A stretch of 64,000 bases of DNA from Dactylosporangium fulvum (GCF_025137375.1 NZ_CP073720.1:4736501-4800500); one strand, 5' to 3'. Shown: positions 52,107 to 61,362, counted from the stretch's first letter. The notes: generated by a model not told the origin, from the sequence alone. Program-made: numbers and translations.

Positions 52107-53549
52107 CTACAGGTCGACGCCGGTCAGCACCATGACCCGCTCGTAGGTGTAGTCGGTCATCGCGAAGCGCACGCCCTCGCGTCCGACGCCGGAGCCCTTG
52201 ACACCGCCGTAGGGCATCTGGTCGGCACGGTAGGACGGCACGTCGCCGATGATGACGCCGCCGACCTCGAGCTCACGGTGGGCCCGGAACGCCAGTTGGA
52301 TGTCGTGGGTGAAGACCCCCGCCTGGAGGCCGAACCTGGAGTCGTTGATCCGGTGGAAGGCGTCGTCGGCGCCGTCGACCTGGTGCAGGACGACGACCGG
52401 CCCGAAGACCTCCTCGCACATCACCTTGGCGTCGGCCGGGACGTCTTCGAGCACGGTCGGGGCGTAGGTGGTGCCGTTGCGGACGCCGCCGGTGAGCAGC
52501 CGCGCACCGGCGGCGACGGCCTCGTCCACCCAGTGCTCCACCCGTTCGGCCGCCGCCGCGTCGATCAGCGGGCCGACCCTGGTCCGCTCGTCGGCGGGGT
52601 CACCGGTGGGCAGCGCCTCGACCGCGGCCACGAGGCGCTGCTTCACCTCCCCGTACACCGCCGCGTCGGCGAATACGCGCTGGACGCTGATGCAGGACTG
52701 GCCGGCCTGGTAGTTGGCGAAGGTCGCGATCCGCCCGGCCGCCCGGTCCAGGTCTCCCGGCCGGCAGAAGTCGGCGCCGACGTAGGCCGCCGCGTTGCCC
52801 CCGAGTTCGAGGACGACGTGCTTGTGCGGGACGGCCGCCGCGATGGCCGTACCGACCGGGCCGGAGCCGGTGAAGGAGACGATCGGCAGGCGGTCGTCGG
52901 CCACCAACGCCGGGGCCTTCGTGTCGGGCACGTTGATCACGCTCACCATGCCGGCGGGCAGCCGGAGCCCGGCGATGATCTCACCGAGCAGCAGCGCCGA
53001 GAGCGGAGTCCTGGGCGCCGGCTTGACGACGACCGGGGCACCCACCGCGATCGCCGGGGCGACCTTGTGCACGACCAGGTTCAGCGGGAAGTTGAACGGG
53101 GAGACGGCGAGCACGGGACCTTTGGGGACCCGGCGGACGTAGGCGAGCCGGCCCTCGGCGGCACCGTCCGTGTCGAGCCGCATCACCTCGCCCGACCAGA
53201 CGCGGGTGGCTTCCGCGGCCACGCGGAACACCGAGATCGCGCGGCCCACCTCGGCGCGGGCCCAGAACAGTGGCTTGCCGCTCTCCGCCGTGATCAGCCG
53301 GGCGAACTCCTCGGCCCGCTCGGCGACGGCCCGGCCGGCCTCGGCCAGCGCGTCGGCGCGGGTGTGGATCGGCAGTGCGGCGGCCTCGTGGCGGACGGCG
53401 GCAGCGGCGGCGACCGCCCGTTCCACCTGGTCGTCGGTGGCGTAGCTCGTCGTGGCGACGAGGTGGTTGTCGTACGGGTTGCGGATCTCGAACGTCGTCT
53501 CCCCATGAACCGCAGCTCCGGCGATCCACAGCGGCATCAAGTCGGTCAT
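52107..53549 (-). CDS. NAD(P)+-dependent aldehyde dehydrogenase
   Basis: A 480-residue protein; ATG at 53549 (MTDLMPLWIAGA) is preferred over the longer 53585 start. SPFNFPLNLVVHKVAPA is the cofactor strand, LELGGNAAA contains the general base Glu, and GQSCIS the nucleophile Cys286. Its divergent PucR-GABA-transaminase neighbours point to succinic semialdehyde dehydrogenase or a homologous 4-carbon semialdehyde enzyme. The sequence resembles the lactaldehyde/phosphonoacetaldehyde dehydrogenase branch too, so the exact substrate is open. Confidence 0.85.
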   Translation of the reverse strand: MTDLMPLWIAGAAVHGETTFEIRNPYDNHLVATTSYATDDQVERAVAAAAAVRHEAAALPIHTRADALAEAGRAVAERAEEFARLITAESGKPLFWARAEVGRAISVFRVAAEATRVWSGEVMRLDTDGAAEGRLAYVRRVPKGPVLAVSPFNFPLNLVVHKVAPAIAVGAPVVVKPAPRTPLSALLLGEIIAGLRLPAGMVSVINVPDTKAPALVADDRLPIVSFTGSGPVGTAIAAAVPHKHVVLELGGNAAAYVGADFCRPGDLDRAAGRIATFANYQAGQSCISVQRVFADAAVYGEVKQRLVAAVEALPTGDPADERTRVGPLIDAAAAERVEHWVDEAVAAGARLLTGGVRNGTTYAPTVLEDVPADAKVMCEEVFGPVVVLHQVDGADDAFHRINDSRFGLQAGVFTHDIQLAFRAHRELEVGGVIIGDVPSYRADQMPYGGVKGSGVGREGVRFAMTDYTYERVMVLTGVDL

Positions 53550-53588
53550 GGCTGCCAAGCTAGGCAAGGCCGCAGTGATCACCATTGT

Positions 53589-55148
53589 TCATCGTGGCGA
53601 GGAACCGTCCGTTCGTTTGGCCGGAGTGGACAGCCTCCGCTGCCGGACGGTGATGGCGAACCAGAGCTCCATCCGGGCGTCGGCGGTGCCGAGATCGCGC
53701 TTGAGCAGCGCCTCCGCCTTCTGCACCCGGTACCGGAGGGTGTGCCGGTGGATGTGGAGGGCGGCCGCCGCGGGGTCGTACTGACCGTGATGCGCGAGCC
53801 AGACAGCCAGGGACGTCACCAGGTCGATCCCGGTGGTCCGGCAGTACTCGTCGATCGGGTCCAGCAGGCTGTCCGTGTAGGCCGACAGGACGGACAGGTC
53901 CATCAGGTCCACCACGCTCGTGCCACGGAACTGCTCGTAGTCGAGGACCGCCGGCACCAGGTGGCGGGCCCCGGCCGCGGCCTCACGGGCCTGGCGGACG
54001 GCCTGTGCCACCTCGGACGTGGTGTGTGCGCGGCTCGTGCCGGCCGCGACGGACCGGTCGCCGGGAACGCTTCGCATCAGGAGGTCCTGGTCGGCGCGGG
54101 TGGCCGTCACGGTGATCAGATCACCGTCGACGACGGCCGCGAGCACGTGGTCCCCGAGCCCGGCCAGCAGTTCGAACAGCAGCTCGTCGAGGACCGCCGG
54201 CTGGCCGGTCAGCGCCGTGACCCGGAGCGGCCGGCGGGCCAGCAGTGCCCCGCCGAGTCCGGTGAGCACCTCCTCGGTGAGGTCGACGCCGTCGAGCAGC
54301 AACCGCAGCAGTGCCGCCGACCGGAGCGCGGCCCGCTCAGCCCTCGCCTGCTCCAGATCGAACGACAGCAGCGCGGTCGCGACGTTGACCAGGGACCGGT
54401 CCGTGGTGCCCGGAGCCCGGTCGAGCCCCACGACGAGGAACTCGCGTCCACCCGACGAGAGGGCCAGCGGATGCACGACCACATGCGAATCACCCTCGAC
54501 CAACGCCAGGGCGGCAGGCCGGCGTCCGCGCAGTCGGCTCAGCTCGCCGGCGACCGTGCCGGCCAACGCCTGCGCGGACGGCGGCGAACAGTGCCGGGTC
54601 TGCCCGTTGCGGTCCAGGAGCGCCACCCGCCCTCGCAGCAGCGCGGCGAGGCGGTTGACGACCCCGGGTGCCCGGCCGGTGACCGCCGCCCGGGTCAACG
54701 CCTGTTGCCCAGTGAATCCCCGGGTCACGTCGGCGTACAACTCCGCGGCGAGCAGGTCGGAGACCGCCTTGCTGACGGCGATGAACGGCGTCGGCTGGTC
54801 GACCTCGACGAGCGGCAGGCCCCGCTCGCGGGCCACCCGGACGAGCGTCGCCGGCACCGTGTCGGTGACGAGCCCGACGCCGTAGCCGAGGCCGACGACG
54901 CCGGCGTCGAGGAGCCGGTCGATGTAGGCGGTGATCCGTGCCTTGCCCCGTGGCAGGCGCAGGCCGGTGGTCAGCAGCAGTTCGCCGCCCTGCAGGTATG
55001 GCGTGGGGTCGTCGAGCTCGCTGGTCGCCACCCACCGGATCGGCACCGCGAGCGCGGCCGACTCCGGACCGGGATCGGTCAGCAGCCGCAGCCCGAGGTG
55101 CGGATTCGCCAGCAACGCGCCGAGAGTCGCGGGCACTGGCACCTCCAC
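53589..55148 (-). CDS. PucR-family transcriptional regulator
   Basis: A 519-residue protein. Residues about 10-130 are the PucR N-terminal sensor domain (DDPTPYLQGGELLLTTGLRLP). A GGDEF-like middle domain follows, and the C-terminal helix-turn-helix is DPAAAALHIHRHTLRYRVQKAEALL near 462-486. PucR regulators activate purine, proline or GABA catabolism, and a PucR-type GabR controls GABA use in Corynebacterium. It lies head to head with the aminotransferase gene and upstream of the dehydrogenase on the same strand, so it probably controls both. Confidence 0.9.
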   Translation of the reverse strand: MEVPVPATLGALLANPHLGLRLLTDPGPESAALAVPIRWVATSELDDPTPYLQGGELLLTTGLRLPRGKARITAYIDRLLDAGVVGLGYGVGLVTDTVPATLVRVARERGLPLVEVDQPTPFIAVSKAVSDLLAAELYADVTRGFTGQQALTRAAVTGRAPGVVNRLAALLRGRVALLDRNGQTRHCSPPSAQALAGTVAGELSRLRGRRPAALALVEGDSHVVVHPLALSSGGREFLVVGLDRAPGTTDRSLVNVATALLSFDLEQARAERAALRSAALLRLLLDGVDLTEEVLTGLGGALLARRPLRVTALTGQPAVLDELLFELLAGLGDHVLAAVVDGDLITVTATRADQDLLMRSVPGDRSVAAGTSRAHTTSEVAQAVRQAREAAAGARHLVPAVLDYEQFRGTSVVDLMDLSVLSAYTDSLLDPIDEYCRTTGIDLVTSLAVWLAHHGQYDPAAAALHIHRHTLRYRVQKAEALLKRDLGTADARMELWFAITVRQRRLSTPAKRTDGSSPR

Positions 55149-55163
55149 CGGCTCCGGGTTGTT

Positions 55164-55200
55164 TGTCCGTACTGTACAGGTGCCCGGACACGTCTTGTAC
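55164..55200. promoter_or_regulatory. Dyad cluster between pucR-type gene and aminotransferase gene
   Basis: TGTCCG (55164-55169) and CGGACA (55185-55190) form an interrupted palindrome that encloses TGTACA (55173-55178), and a TTGTAC follows at 55195-55200. Its place between divergent genes suits a PucR operator. TACGGT at 55235-55240, 6 bases before the aminotransferase ATG, suggests a leaderless transcript. Confidence 0.45.
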
Positions 55201-55246
55201 CGATCGGAGAACGCTGCCCGATCGGCGGCCGGCCTACGGTGGCGTC

Positions 55247-56596
55247 ATGTCAACGTCGATCGCCGGGGGACCCGAGCTGCCCCAGTCCCGCCGCCTCGTC
55301 ACCGAGATCCCCGGTCCGGTGTCACGCGAGCGCTTCGCCCGCCGCCAACGGTTCGTCGCCGGTGGTGTCGGCACCACGCTGCCGGTGTTCATCGAGGCGG
55401 CCGGTGGTGGCGTGCTGCGCGACGTGGACGGCAACTCGCTGATCGACCTTGCCTCGGGCATCGCTGTCACCGGTGTCGGCAACGCGGCCCCGCCGGTCGC
55501 CGCGCGGGTCGCCGATCAGGTGCGGGCGTTCACCCACACCTGCTTCATGGTCACCCCGTACGACGGCTACGTCGATGTCTGCGAAGAGCTTGCCCGGCTG
55601 ACCCCCGGCGACCATGCGAAGAAGTCGGTCCTGCTCAGCTCCGGGGCGGAGGCGGTCGAGAACGCCGTCAAGATCGCCCGGGCGCACACCGGCCGGCACG
55701 CCGTTGTCGTCTTCGACCACGCCTACCACGGCCGCACCAACCTCACCATGGCGATGACCGCGAAGAACATGCCGTACAAACAAGGATTCGGACCGTTCGC
55801 CGGCGAAGTCCACCGGGCGCCGATGTCCTACCCGTTCCGCGAGGTCACCGCCGTCGACGGGACCGACGCGGCCGACCGGGCCATCGACGTGATCGACAAG
55901 CAGGTCGGCGCGGCCAACGTCGCGTGCGTCGTGATCGAGCCGATCCTCGGCGAGGGTGGATTTGTCGTGCCGGCCAAGGGATTCCTGCCCCGGCTCGCCG
56001 AATGGGCGCGGAGCAACGGCGTGGTCTTCGTCGCCGACGAGATCCAGACCGGCTTCTGCCGCACCGGCGACTGGTTCGCCTGTGACCACGAGGGCGTCGT
56101 CCCCGATCTGATCACCACGGCGAAGGGCATCGCGGGCGGCCTGCCGCTCGCCGCGGTGACCGGCCGCGCCGAGATCATGGACGCCGTGCACCCCGGCGGG
56201 CTCGGCGGGACGTACGGCGGCAACCCGGTCGCCTGTGCCGCCGCGCTCGGCGCCATCGAGCTCATGCGGAGCCAGGACCTGAACGCTGCGGCCCGGCGCA
56301 TCGGCGAGCTGATGTTCAGCAGGCTGCGAGGGCTGGCCGAGCGCCACCCGGCGATCGGTGACGTCCGTGGACGGGGCGCGATGGTCGCCGTCGAACTCGT
56401 CACCGCGGACGGGCGCACGCCCGACCCCGGGCGGGCGGCTGCGGTGTCGGCGTACTGCCACGCACAAGGCGTGCTCACCCTGACGTGCGGCACCAACGGC
56501 AACGTCCTGCGCTTCCTGCCCCCGCTGGTGATCCCCGAGCAGCTGCTCTCCGAAGGGCTGGATGTGCTCGCGGACGCCTTCGCGGCGACCGCGTGA
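55247..56596 (+). CDS. gabT: 4-aminobutyrate aminotransferase (class III, GabT-like)
   Basis: A 449-residue protein; ATG at 55247, probably leaderless. The PLP Lys293 lies in TTAKGIAGGLPLAAV, the cofactor pocket has VLLSSGAEAVENAVKIAR, and DEIQTGFCRTG is the conserved phosphate/Asp segment. The enzyme passes the amino group of GABA to 2-oxoglutarate, giving succinic semialdehyde for the dehydrogenase at 52107. Related class III enzymes use 2,2-dialkylglycine or 5-aminovalerate, so GABA is likely but not certain. Confidence 0.9.
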   Translation: MSTSIAGGPELPQSRRLVTEIPGPVSRERFARRQRFVAGGVGTTLPVFIEAAGGGVLRDVDGNSLIDLASGIAVTGVGNAAPPVAARVADQVRAFTHTCFMVTPYDGYVDVCEELARLTPGDHAKKSVLLSSGAEAVENAVKIARAHTGRHAVVVFDHAYHGRTNLTMAMTAKNMPYKQGFGPFAGEVHRAPMSYPFREVTAVDGTDAADRAIDVIDKQVGAANVACVVIEPILGEGGFVVPAKGFLPRLAEWARSNGVVFVADEIQTGFCRTGDWFACDHEGVVPDLITTAKGIAGGLPLAAVTGRAEIMDAVHPGGLGGTYGGNPVACAAALGAIELMRSQDLNAAARRIGELMFSRLRGLAERHPAIGDVRGRGAMVAVELVTADGRTPDPGRAAAVSAYCHAQGVLTLTCGTNGNVLRFLPPLVIPEQLLSEGLDVLADAFAATA

Positions 56597-56637
56597 CCAG
56601 ACCCCCGATACCGACGCTCGACATGGAGGCGAACACA

Positions 56638-57303
56638 TTGACGAATCCAGGAATCCGGACCGTCGCCGTCCTCGGCGGCACCGGGCCGCAGGGGCGTGGT
56701 CTCGCGCGCCGGTTTGCCGCCGCCGGCCTGCGGGTGGTCCTCGGCAGCCGCACCGCTGACCGCGCGCGGGCCGCCGCCGGGGAACTCGAGGCCGCGACGG
56801 GCGGACAGGTGGAGGGTGCGGACAACCTCGCGGCGGCGCTCCTCGGCGAGGCCGTCATCGTGGCGGTGCCGTGGGAAGCGCACGCGGAGCTCCTCACCGA
56901 GCTGGCGCCGGCCCTGGCGGGAAAGCTGGTCGTGGATTGTGTCAATCCGCTCGGGTTCGACGGCAAGGGTGCGTTCGCGCTCCGTGTGCCGGAAGGCTCC
57001 GCGGCCGAGCAGGCCGCGGCCCTGCTGCCCGAGAGCCGGGTCGTCGCGGCCTTCCACCACGTCAGCGCGGTGCTGCTGGACGATCCCGCGGTCGAGTTCG
57101 TTGACAGTGACGTGCTGGTGCTCGGTGACGACCGCGAAGCCGTCGACCTCGTCCAGCAGCTCGTGGCCACCATCCCCGGCATGCGAGGCGTCTACGGTGG
57201 CCGGCTGCGCAATGCCCACCAGGTCGAGGCGTTCACCGCCAATCTCATCAGCATCAACCGTCGCTACAAGGCACATTCCGGCCTGCGTGTGACCGACATC
57301 TGA
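56638..57303 (+). CDS. npdG: NADPH-dependent F420 reductase (Fno/NpdG)
   Basis: A 221-residue protein. The TTG at 56638 is chosen because GGAGG stands 8 bases upstream and the length then fits the family; an in-frame ATG at 56623 overlaps that site. VLGGTGPQGRGLARRFAAAG is the NADP motif, VPWEAHAELLTELAPALAGKLVVDCVNPLGF and VAAFHHVSAVLL are family segments, and the C-terminus NRRYKAHSGLRVTDI is typical. It interconverts NADPH and F420H2, and can supply the LLM oxidoreductase at 44196. Confidence 0.88.
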   Translation: MTNPGIRTVAVLGGTGPQGRGLARRFAAAGLRVVLGSRTADRARAAAGELEAATGGQVEGADNLAAALLGEAVIVAVPWEAHAELLTELAPALAGKLVVDCVNPLGFDGKGAFALRVPEGSAAEQAAALLPESRVVAAFHHVSAVLLDDPAVEFVDSDVLVLGDDREAVDLVQQLVATIPGMRGVYGGRLRNAHQVEAFTANLISINRRYKAHSGLRVTDI

Positions 57304-57441
57304 TGTGCGGCAGGACTGTCCGAGCATCTTCAGGCGTGTGACCGGGGCTGATAGTCGTCGTCCGCCTGGCCGTTGCCGGTCGGCTGCGCACCGCCGCTCC
57401 GGCCACGCCCTGACACGGACGCTGTGGTGGCCGGGCCCGCT

Positions 57442-58083
57442 TCAAGCCTGGTCGAGATACGCGAGCACCGCCAGCACCCGCCGGTGGCCCTCGTCCGACA
57501 TGGGCAGCCCCAGCTTGTTCATGATCGAGCTGACGTGTGCCTCGACCGTCCGGTCGGCGAGCCAGAGCCGGCGAGCGATGCCGATGTTGGTCAGTCCCTC
57601 GGCCATGAGGGCCAGCACGTCACGTTCGCGTCCGGTGAGCGAGGCGAGCAGCCGGTCGCTCCGCTGCCCGCCGACGAGCCGGCGCACCACCTCGGGGTCC
57701 AATGCGGAGCCGCCGGCACCGATCCTGCGCAGCGCGTCGAGGAAGTCGTCGACGTCGAGGACCCGGTCCTTGAGGAGATAGCCGAACCCGCCGTGCGCGA
57801 CGAGTTCGACGGAGTGCCTGCTCTCGATGTGCTGGGAGAGCAGGACGATGCCGCAACCGGCCTGGGTCTCGCGGATCCGCCGGGCGGCGCGGGCGCCGTC
57901 GTCGGTGCGGTCCGGGGGCATCCGGATGTCGATGATCGCCAGATCGGGCCGCGCCAGCTCGACCGCCTCCAGCAGGGACGGAGCATCGTGGGCCTTCGCC
58001 ACCACCTCGTGCCCGGCGTCGGCCAGCAGGCACGCCAGTCCCTCGCGGAACAGGGCCGAGTCCTCACCGATCACGATTCGCAC
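57442..58083 (-). CDS. NarL/LuxR-family response regulator
   Basis: A 213-residue protein starting at GTG 58083. The receiver (VIGEDSALFREGLACLL, then AIIDIRMPP with the phosphoacceptor Asp) is followed by a LuxR helix-turn-helix (LTGRERDVLALMAEGLTNIGIARRLWLADRTVEAHVSSIMNKL, split here as the family motif). Its start lies 13 bases inside the kinase gene, so they form one two-component operon. Confidence 0.95.
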   Translation of the reverse strand: MRIVIGEDSALFREGLACLLADAGHEVVAKAHDAPSLLEAVELARPDLAIIDIRMPPDRTDDGARAARRIRETQAGCGIVLLSQHIESRHSVELVAHGGFGYLLKDRVLDVDDFLDALRRIGAGGSALDPEVVRRLVGGQRSDRLLASLTGRERDVLALMAEGLTNIGIARRLWLADRTVEAHVSSIMNKLGLPMSDEGHRRVLAVLAYLDQA

Positions 58084-60062
58084 GGCAGCACCGCCTCCAC
58101 TGTGGTACCTCCCCCGGCCGGGCTCGCGACCCGAAGCCGGCCGCCGGCCGCGGCGACCCGATCGGCGAGACCGCCCAGACCGGACCCGGGGTGGACGGCC
58201 GCCCCGCCGCAACCGTCGTCGTGCACCCGGACGGTCAGGGAGCCCGTGTCGCGGCAGACGGTGACGCCGATCGCCGTGGGCCCCGCGTGCTTGACGGCGT
58301 TCGTCGTCGCCTCGGTGACCACGTAGTACGCCGTCGTCGCCAGGTCGTCGGGGATCACGCCGGCCGCTCGCAGATCCAGCGTCACCGGGATCGGTATCTG
58401 GCTCACCATCGCGCCGAGCGCGCGGTCGAGCCCGTCGTCGAGGCTGCTCGGCCGCAGCCCGTGCGCGATCTGGCGCAGCTCGGTGACGGCGTTGCTCAGC
58501 TCGGCCACCGACTGGTCGAGCAGGCCGTCGATGTCGAGCCCGCCGTCGTCGAGGTGCCGCTGGGCCAGCCGGAGCCGCATGCCGAGCGCGACGAGTCGTT
58601 GCTGGGCGCCGTCGTGCAGATCGCGCTCGAGCCTCCGCCGCTCCTCGTACCCCGCGGACAGCAGCCGGGCCCGGCTCGCCTCCGCCGCCTCCAGCGCCGA
58701 GGCCAGCTCGGCCCGTAGCCGGACGACCTCGACCAGCAGCGAACTCGCCGAGGCCACTTCCCGCAGCAGCTCCCGGCTCGCCGCACCGCCGGCCGCGATG
58801 ATGCCGATGGTGTTGCCGCCCAACCGCACCGTGGCCGACCGGCCGGGGCGGGAGGGATCCGGCTCGACCGGCTGCCCCGCAGTGTCGAGCATCGTGGCCG
58901 ATCCGGGGAGCCGGTACCCGACCCGCAGGCCGGGGTCACGAAGGGCCGTGCGCAGCACGCTCTCCAGCTGCTCGGGCCGGGCACTGCCGGCGTCGGTCCG
59001 CCTGCGCAGGTCCTCGATCGCGGCGAGGGCGGCCTGCCGGGCCGGGTAGAGCCGGTGGTCGACGAAGCGTTGCAGGCGGTTGCGCATCGGCGCGAGCGCG
59101 GCGGCGCAGATCGCCGTCGCGGCCGCGGCCGCGACCGGCGAGCCCCGGCCCGCGCCGAGGCCGACCACAAACGACGCGGCCGTGTAGAAGGCCAGCAGCA
59201 TCGCCGTCGCGAGGCCGTAGGTGACCGTCGCGCTCAGTGCCCGGTCGACGTCGTACAGGTCGTGCTTGAGCAGCGCGATCGTGGTGGACGCCGGGATGGC
59301 GAAGTAGGTCGCGATCAGCCCGGCGAGGCCGAGCTCGGGCCGGTCGAACAGCAGGTAGCCGGCCCAGCAGAGCAGGAGCGTGATCGGCAGGAAGCTCGCA
59401 CCCAGGACGAACCACTTGAGTTGTGCGCGCTCGACGGCGCTCCCGGTGCGGCGGTACCGGACGACGATCGACGCGAGCGACGCGACGAGCAGGCCGAGGA
59501 AGACCGGCAGCAACGCGAAGCCCACGACCTCGATGGCATCAAGCACCTCGGGCGGCGCGCGGAACGCTTTCGCCACACCGGGGTAGTGCGGCGCCGGGCC
59601 CGGGTCGAAGGCCGCCACGAGGATGAACAGCACCGGCACGACCAGCATCCCGACGGCGACCCAGCGCCAGCGCGGTCCCGGCACCCGCCCATCGGGTACC
59701 AGCAGGAACAGCAGGGCCGGTGGAACGTACAGCAGCATCCAGTCGCCGCGGGAGAGGTCGACGTAGACGCCCGACACCGGCAGGCGCGCGTCGACGGCCG
59801 CCGCGGCGGGGTACAGGTCGCCGACGACGACCCCGACGAACACGGCGCCGGTGCAGACGAGCAGCAGGCCGACCACGTTGCGCGGGCGGCGGGTCGCCAC
59901 CACCACGCCGAGGAGAGCGGACGACAGTCCCAACAGGCCGCCCACCGTGACCTCCACGGCGGCCGAGGCGTTCCCGGCGACCACCGCGAGGTAGACCCCG
60001 AAGACGGCGGCCGCGAGCACCAACGCCCCGGCGAGGTACGCCATCAGCCGCTTCGCGTACAT
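58071..60062 (-). CDS. HisKA_3 sensor histidine kinase (NarX/DesK-like)
   Basis: A 663-residue protein; ATG at 60062. Residues 1-300 contain about ten membrane helices. The dimerisation motif ERDLHDGAQQRLVALGMRLRLAQ, then QIAHGLRPSSL and the ATPase segment ATTNAVKHA mark a LuxR-partner kinase. The cytoplasmic part is short and may sense through the membrane domain. It pairs with the regulator at 57442. Confidence 0.92.
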   Translation of the reverse strand: MYAKRLMAYLAGALVLAAAVFGVYLAVVAGNASAAVEVTVGGLLGLSSALLGVVVATRRPRNVVGLLLVCTGAVFVGVVVGDLYPAAAAVDARLPVSGVYVDLSRGDWMLLYVPPALLFLLVPDGRVPGPRWRWVAVGMLVVPVLFILVAAFDPGPAPHYPGVAKAFRAPPEVLDAIEVVGFALLPVFLGLLVASLASIVVRYRRTGSAVERAQLKWFVLGASFLPITLLLCWAGYLLFDRPELGLAGLIATYFAIPASTTIALLKHDLYDVDRALSATVTYGLATAMLLAFYTAASFVVGLGAGRGSPVAAAAATAICAAALAPMRNRLQRFVDHRLYPARQAALAAIEDLRRRTDAGSARPEQLESVLRTALRDPGLRVGYRLPGSATMLDTAGQPVEPDPSRPGRSATVRLGGNTIGIIAAGGAASRELLREVASASSLLVEVVRLRAELASALEAAEASRARLLSAGYEERRRLERDLHDGAQQRLVALGMRLRLAQRHLDDGGLDIDGLLDQSVAELSNAVTELRQIAHGLRPSSLDDGLDRALGAMVSQIPIPVTLDLRAAGVIPDDLATTAYYVVTEATTNAVKHAGPTAIGVTVCRDTGSLTVRVHDDGCGGAAVHPGSGLGGLADRVAAAGGRLRVASPAGGGTTVEAVLPCES

Positions 60063-60100
60063 CGCACCACCGTAGCGGCGCCCGCCACCTGCGCGAATAC

Positions 60101-60133
60101 GTGCCAGTACGGAACTACTCCGGGTGCTGGCAC
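60101..60133. promoter_or_regulatory. Interrupted dyad between divergent operons
   Basis: Perfect 7-bp arms GTGCCAG (60101-60107) and CTGGCAC (60127-60133) flank 19 bases, 38 bases before the kinase start and 69 before the membrane-protein start. It may be the target of the NarL-type regulator at 57442. Confidence 0.4.
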
Positions 60134-60202
60134 AGATCCGGCCGACGGCCACAACCTGCACGCTGTGCCCACTGGCATCCCGTCCCACGTCCGGAGGCGT
60201 CC

Positions 60203-60568
60203 TTGAAACGCTCAGTTCCGCTCACCGTAGGCCTGGTCATCGCCGGCCTGCTCGGCCTCGCCGACATCGTCTCGCTGCCGCTCGGCACCGACGGCCCGCC
60301 CGTCGCGGTGTTCGTGATCGGCGCTGTGCTCGGCCTCGGCACCCTCGCCGGTGTCGTGCTCGCGTGGCCGAACCGGTCCCGGGCCGGCGCCGTCACGGTC
60401 ATCGTCACCCGGTTGCTCTCCGCGCTGACCGCGGTGCCCGCGTTCTTCGTCGCCACGGCGCCGTCCGCGGCCAGGGTCGCCGCCCTGGTCGGGATCGTCG
60501 TCACCCTGCTCTGCGTCGCCCTCGTCGCTCCCGCGCTGCGCGTACGCCCCGTCGGGGCGTCCTCCTAG
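60203..60568 (+). CDS. Small membrane protein of unknown function
   Basis: A 121-residue protein. The TTG at 60203 is supported by GGAGG five bases upstream. Four membrane helices fill almost the whole chain, with no conserved motif that I know. It stands divergent from the two-component operon and upstream of another membrane gene, and may be the pair's target. Confidence 0.7.
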   Translation: MKRSVPLTVGLVIAGLLGLADIVSLPLGTDGPPVAVFVIGAVLGLGTLAGVVLAWPNRSRAGAVTVIVTRLLSALTAVPAFFVATAPSAARVAALVGIVVTLLCVALVAPALRVRPVGASS

Positions 60569-60602
60569 CGCCGGCCTCGGCCGGCAATCCGATTGGAGAG
60601 TC

Positions 60603-61283
60603 ATGCTGGACACCGCAACCGAAACCTCCACGACGCCGCGCCGCCCCACCGCGCTCGCGGCGGCGCTCTTCATCGCACCCTGGGGATTCGTCGTCGCCAA
60701 CAGCGCGTACGCCTGGGCCACGCGCGACGGCGGCAGCGACAGCGACGGGGCCGGCGCCCTGGCGCTCGCCGCCGCGCATCCCGGGCTGACGCGGCTCTCC
60801 GCCCTCGCGGCGATGGTGGGCAGCCTGCTCGTCGTGCCCGCCGTCCTCGGCGTCAAGCGGCTCGTCGGCGACCGCAGCCGCAAGCTCGCCGGCATCGCTG
60901 CCGCGCTCACCGCGGGCGGCTACATCTGCTACCTCGCCATCGTCTCGGGCACGTTCGTCACGCTCGCCATGGCGCGGCGCACAGGGGCGACGGCCGAGTT
61001 CGCCGCGGTCCTCGACGAGGCGCAGGCCGACCCGTTGATGCTGTGGGTGTTCCTCCTGTTCGTCCTCGGCAACCTCGTCGGCACCGTACTGCTCGCCGTG
61101 GCGCTGTTCCGCAGCCGCGCGGTGGCCCCATGGGTCGCCGTCGCGCTGGGCGCCTGGGCGCCGTTGCACGTCACCGGCCTGATCGTCGGCACCGAGTGGT
61201 TCGAGGTCGCGGGGGCCGTGAGCCAGGCCGTCGCCCTGGCCGTCGTGGGCCGGGCATTGCTGAGCACACCGGCGCAACGCTGA
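60603..61283 (+). CDS. Membrane protein of unknown function
   Basis: A 226-residue protein; ATG at 60603 has GGAGAG upstream. Six hydrophobic segments are visible. A small charged stretch (KRLVGDRSRKL) near residue 88 may be a cytoplasmic loop. It lies 34 bases after the previous small membrane gene and is probably transcribed with it. Confidence 0.7.
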   Translation: MLDTATETSTTPRRPTALAAALFIAPWGFVVANSAYAWATRDGGSDSDGAGALALAAAHPGLTRLSALAAMVGSLLVVPAVLGVKRLVGDRSRKLAGIAAALTAGGYICYLAIVSGTFVTLAMARRTGATAEFAAVLDEAQADPLMLWVFLLFVLGNLVGTVLLAVALFRSRAVAPWVAVALGAWAPLHVTGLIVGTEWFEVAGAVSQAVALAVVGRALLSTPAQR

Positions 61284-61362
61284 CAGCGCTCCGGGCGGTC
61301 TTGGTGGCCGCTCGGTGCGCGGAAGCAGGCAGATGAGCCCGTTGTCCGGCGGATCGAGACCG

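Noticed and set aside
52029..55442. A 1137-codon open frame on the plus strand
   Set aside because: It is antisense to the aldehyde dehydrogenase and PucR genes, both of which carry full family motifs. The frame has only low-complexity sequence.
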